Positions 61,345 to 64,000 of a stretch of 64,000 nt of DNA are shown one piece after another (position 1 is the stretch's first letter; each line of letters opens with the position of its first letter). Origin of the DNA: Papaver somniferum (taxonomy: Eukaryota; Streptophyta; Magnoliopsida; Ranunculales; Papaveraceae). The stretch lies in NCBI RefSeq assembly GCF_003573695.1, contig NC_039362.1:13598063-13662062 (forward strand), read 5' to 3'. The notes beneath the pieces are model-generated. The model did no database searches, was not told the DNA's origin, and saw only the letters and a program-made list of their open reading frames with translations. The position numbers and the translations under genes are program-made.

Positions 61345-62407
61345 CGAAGAAATATAAACTACAGAGGGATTCTATACAATCACAAACAAGGCCGACTCGA
61401 ATCCACCAAAGCAAACCTAAAGATTTCTAGCAAACAAAAAGCATGATGGCTCCACTTAGATTGTTTCTAGACCAGCTTCTATCTTTCGAAAGGGAATTCG
61501 TTGCAATTTGAGCAAACCCCTCTGGAATCAATCCGAGTCAAAGTAAGTTGAATTGAGGCGAGGGAAGCTCAGTGGAGCTTTGATACCCAAGGCCTCACCG
61601 CTATCACAAGGCGGCGCAGTCACGCATTCAACTCACAGAAACCATCATGAACTTTGGAGTGTGCTTAAAGAGCAACCAATATTTTTCGAACGAGTTTCCT
61701 ATTAAGCTCGTTACCCTATAGGTCTCGTTCTATTCCAAATTTTAAGCTTGGGTTCGCGTTAGGTTTCGTTTTCCTAAGGCGTGTAAGAAGGGAGCGGTGA
61801 TGAAATCCGAACCCTTATCTAGTATTGGCCAGGCCTTGCCCTTTACTAGGAATTTAAAAACTGTCCAAATTCGTCCTCAATCAATGAATCACCTTAAGGA
61901 ATACAGTAACTCGCTTACAGGAGATTCGCGAGTGTTTCGATGGACTTACCTCCCGTACCGGACGGGGGATGAACAGTTGTCGTCGATTCGGGCCACGACT
62001 CCTATGCCGTGTGCGAACCCGAGGGGCCGAGACGATATAGTAATCGTCGTCCTTCCCTGCACACAGTTTATATAATAATTTTTATTTTTATTTTTTAATA
62101 ATAATACCCTTCCGTAGGGTTAAAAAAAAATAAAGTCCAATTGTTTAAAGTCCAAAGTCCAAAATAAAAAAAAAAATTTACAGTTTTCCTCACACACTCA
62201 AAAAAATTAAAAATTAAAAATTAAATCCTAAAATTGTCCTTTTTTTTTTCTTCTCTTTTCGCTTTTCGCTTTAAGCTTTTTCCTCTCCAAGTCCTTAGTT
62301 TTCACTTTGAACATGCAAAATAAAGACCAAAAGAAACGTAAAAAGGAACAAACAATTCTAAAAAAAAATAAATAATAAACCTAAAAAAAATTCTACCTAA
62401 GCACAAA
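61345..62407 (-). other. Athila copy B leader region
   Basis: Untranslated leader between the primer site and the ORF, about 1.06 kb. It is GC-richer at 61550-62060 and strongly A/T-homopolymeric at 62070-62400. No coding capacity that I can support on the element's strand. Confidence 0.6.
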
Positions 62408-62425
62408 TCCGCGTCGGCGGCGCCA
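62408..62425 (-). other. Athila copy B primer-binding site
   Basis: Minus strand TGGCGCCGCCGACGCGGA, three bases inside the LTR end, matching copy A's site at 14 of 18 positions including the whole TGGCGCCGC. Confidence 0.8.
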
Positions 62426-62428
62426 AAA

Positions 62429-62916
62429 TGATTAAAAATTTTCTGTGTGGTCATTTTTCTCGCTCCAATTAGTTTATACCATCCTGTTTAACCGAAACAG
62501 ATATGGTAAGAGGTTTAAATTCGAGAAATTACTCTTATGGTGTGATTATTCCCCGTATCTGCATGGAGAGTAAAAACATTTCCCGCCAAAACAAATTTTG
62601 AATTTTGGAAGAAGGTCGCCCCTTATCCAGTGGTCCCCCCTTATCCAAAGTGTTGGGGTGCGAATAGTAATTTGGGTGGAAATAGTAATTTTTTCTGGAT
62701 TCCTCCGGCACATTTCTGGGACGCTTCCGGTGCATTTCTGGGGTGCCTACGGTGCATTTCTCCGGGGTGTAAAACACTACTTTTTGAGCCTATTTCGCCG
62801 CAAGGGCTTATTTCTCTAAAATTTCCTACAAAGAAATAAAATAACGAAATTAGTACAAAATCGAGTGCCAACAATATAGTATTGAGATCAAATTAGACAC
62901 AAAAATGTGTCTATCA
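62429..62916 (-). repeat. Athila copy B, rearranged 5' LTR (488 bp)
   Basis: Both LTR ends are kept, but most of the R/U5-side sequence is missing. The segment 62452-62564 is the reverse complement of 58027-58139 in the 3' LTR. From 62565 it again runs collinear with 58347-58697. Confidence 0.85.
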
Positions 62917-63370
62917 ACGATATGATCTCGAACTGTGAGGTTTTGCGATTCAACATAAGCTGGCTTCGTTGTCGACTTGAAATCATTAAGGTTGATAGGG
63001 CGACTGCTGCTGCAAATATGATTTCTGCTACTTCTGCCATTATAGAAGAGGAGAAGGAACTTGCTCTGGAATCAGCAAGAGTTGAGAAAGTTGTCCAAGA
63101 TTTGAGAGTGAAGAATGAAAACTTTCAGAAGATGCTTGAAATAGCCTTCAGTAAGGATTATCTGTTGATGGATGGTTTGCTCTGAGTGAGAGTTTGAAAG
63201 AAGATTTTTTTTTATATGTAGGTTTGAGATTTTGTTTTGAATAAAGTAGATAATTGAAATATGCTTGTGAGATTCATAGAATATTTTGAATTTTGAATGA
63301 ATGAGCATACTGCATACTCTTTTGGAGAAAATAGAAATTACATTGAGAAATTTAATACTTTGATGATCGT

Positions 63371-63916
63371 TCAAGCATAATACGCCTTGAGCCACTTTCC
63401 ATTGATGATGTTTCCTTCGACTCCTCCATTAACAACTAAGATTTTGTAATATCCGCTAGATACTGCCTTGATAACTACATAAGGCCCTTCCCATTTAGGA
63501 GAGAATTTGGGAGCGGACATGTCTTGCTGGATATGTCTTGTTGTTTTCAAAACCAAATCTCCTACTTGAAATGTTCGAGGTCTTACCATTTTGTTGTATG
63601 CCTTGGAAATCCTCTGTTTGTAGGTTTCCACATATTTTTCTACCTTGGTCCTTCTCGATTCAAGCATATATGACTCAGCAATCCTCGAATTATATACTTC
63701 GGCTTCATTCCATTGCACTCCACTGGCTGCTGCGATTCTTGCAGAGGAAATCTTGATCTCAGCTGGGAGGAAAGCATTAGCGCCATAGACAAGAGAATAC
63801 GGTAAAGTCCCAATTGAACTCCTTGGTGCGGTACGGTAGGCCCATAAAGCCATGGGTAATTCCTCATGCCACGTTCGTGGATTGTCATGAAATGTTCGAC
63901 CGAGAATCCGGATCAA
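63371..63916 (-). pseudogene. Tat/Ogre-type Ty3/gypsy integrase C-terminal fragment
   Basis: Minus strand, open for about 180 codons. It has the end of the catalytic core (WHEELPMALWAYRTAPRSSI..PYSLVYGANAFLPAEI) and the C-terminal domain (VGDLVLKTTRH, FSPKWEGPYVV) ending NGKWLKAYYA, typical of Tat-lineage pol ends. The upstream part is cut at 63919 by a SIRE LTR. The polyprotein stop faces the end of the plus-strand coiled-coil ORF 185 bp away. Confidence 0.88.
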
Positions 63917-63919
63917 GGT

Positions 63920-64000
63920 TGAAAAAGCGGGGGTCTAACAGCACCACCCAATATTTCGCTTAGAAATCTGTATGAACAAACTTCAATATAGTTTTTATGA
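63920..64000 (-). repeat. End of a SIRE-type copia LTR (runs out of the window)
   Basis: tgaaaaagcgggggtctaac and the following 60 bases match the end of the LTR at 2606 onward with modest divergence. It begins directly inside the gypsy integrase, without a primer site on the integrase side. It is therefore the outer end of a 3' LTR, or a solo LTR, in minus orientation. The pentamer aaggt (63915-63919) would be the target duplication. Confidence 0.75.

Larger units (their letters stand above)
57164..62916 (-). mobile_element. Non-autonomous Athila-type LTR element (copy B) carrying one novel ORF
   Basis: A complete 5753-bp minus-strand element bounded by perfect 5-bp target duplications acgat (57159-57163 and 62917-62921). 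3' LTR 57164-58697, polypurine tract 58698-58716, 454-codon ORF 61344-59980, long leader 61345-62407, primer site 62408-62425, 5' LTR 62429-62916. No gag, protease, RT or integrase is present. The primer site (TGGCGCCGCCGACGCGGA) and a 3' non-coding block (59020-59540) resemble those of Athila copy A, so it was presumably mobilised by Athila-type proteins. The 5' LTR is about 1 kb shorter than the 3' LTR and contains an inverted segment. Confidence 0.88.
56451..63185 (+). pseudogene. Spliced coiled-coil protein ORF, split by a retrotransposon
   Basis: Exon-like pieces 56451-56518 (MSSSSASSRNGYFMKYEP), about 56600-56685 and 56756-57163, then 62922-63185 beyond an inserted Athila-type element. 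Donors (cg/gtgagt, ct/gtaagt) and acceptors (ttgcag) are good, but the first join is one base out of frame. Across the insertion the frame is kept exactly once the 5-bp target duplication is counted once. Two stops (57038, 57155) and the insertion make it a pseudogene. Seen in the product: a Lys-rich stretch, a globular region with EYLTAGFPFDTPMIDIFPEN, and a C-terminal coiled coil (ATSAIIEEEKELALESARVE). No family is recognised. It ends 185 bp from, and tail to tail with, a Tat-type integrase. Confidence 0.5.

Noticed and set aside
61797..62075. A 92-codon plus-strand ORF in the Athila copy B leader
   Set aside because: Antisense to the element, no family match, and the region is typical untranslated leader.
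1..64000. tRNA, rRNA or snoRNA genes, CRISPR arrays, organellar DNA insertions
   Set aside because: I scanned by eye for cloverleaf-type boxes, rRNA-like conserved blocks, regular spacer arrays and plastid genes and saw none that I could support. A tRNAscan or organelle alignment would be needed to exclude short ones.

Overview
This is plant nuclear DNA, almost certainly from a eudicot. Four intron-rich housekeeping genes sit in a compact island of about 19 kb, flanked on both sides by nested and mostly dead transposable elements. Intron borders are GT..AG, introns are AT-rich, and the proteins are plant-like. The LTR families are SIRE-type Ty1/copia and Athila- and Tat-type Ty3/gypsy. I suspect a Ranunculales or poppy-family genome from the look of the repeats, but nothing here proves the species.

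Layout. 1-6917: LTR end of a Ty3/gypsy-like element, a SIRE-type copia 5' end (gag remnant, primer site, 2.5-kb LTR; minus strand), and remnants of two LINEs. 7348-26663, the gene island: a NOG1/Obg-type GTPase (minus, 14 exons, one-base frameshift in exon 10); phosphoacetylglucosamine mutase AGM1 (minus, 8 exons, intact) with a decayed PPR gene antisense inside its first intron; DCC1 cohesion factor (plus, 3 exons, intact); and translation initiation factor eIF3b (minus, 11 exons, intact). AGM1 and DCC1 are divergent and share a 258-bp promoter holding a canonical E2F-type site. DCC1 and eIF3b converge.

27841-39609: PIF/Harbinger debris (ORF1 and transposase remnants) invaded by a Mutator-like MITE, a SIRE solo LTR, an Athila-type solo LTR nested inside that, and a hAT-type MITE; then a truncated Tat-like gypsy (minus). 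39610-53033: a large Athila element (minus) with gag, pol and two long LTRs, its integrase split by a fold-back MITE with an 8-bp target duplication.

53034-63370: a repeat-rich segment carrying two plus-strand, apparently spliced ORFs (an acidic protein and a coiled-coil protein). They end tail to tail with a minus-strand Tat-type integrase at 63371-63916. I interpret them as antisense accessory ORFs of a Tat-lineage element. The second ORF is split by a complete 5.75-kb non-autonomous Athila-type element (57164-62916, TSD acgat). That element lacks gag and pol and carries one intact 454-aa ORF of unknown function with a predicted C-terminal membrane helix. The window ends in another SIRE LTR.

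The host genes are unrelated in pathway: organelle or nucleolar ribosome assembly, UDP-GlcNAc synthesis, sister-chromatid cohesion and translation initiation. The only visible functional coupling is the shared AGM1/DCC1 promoter.
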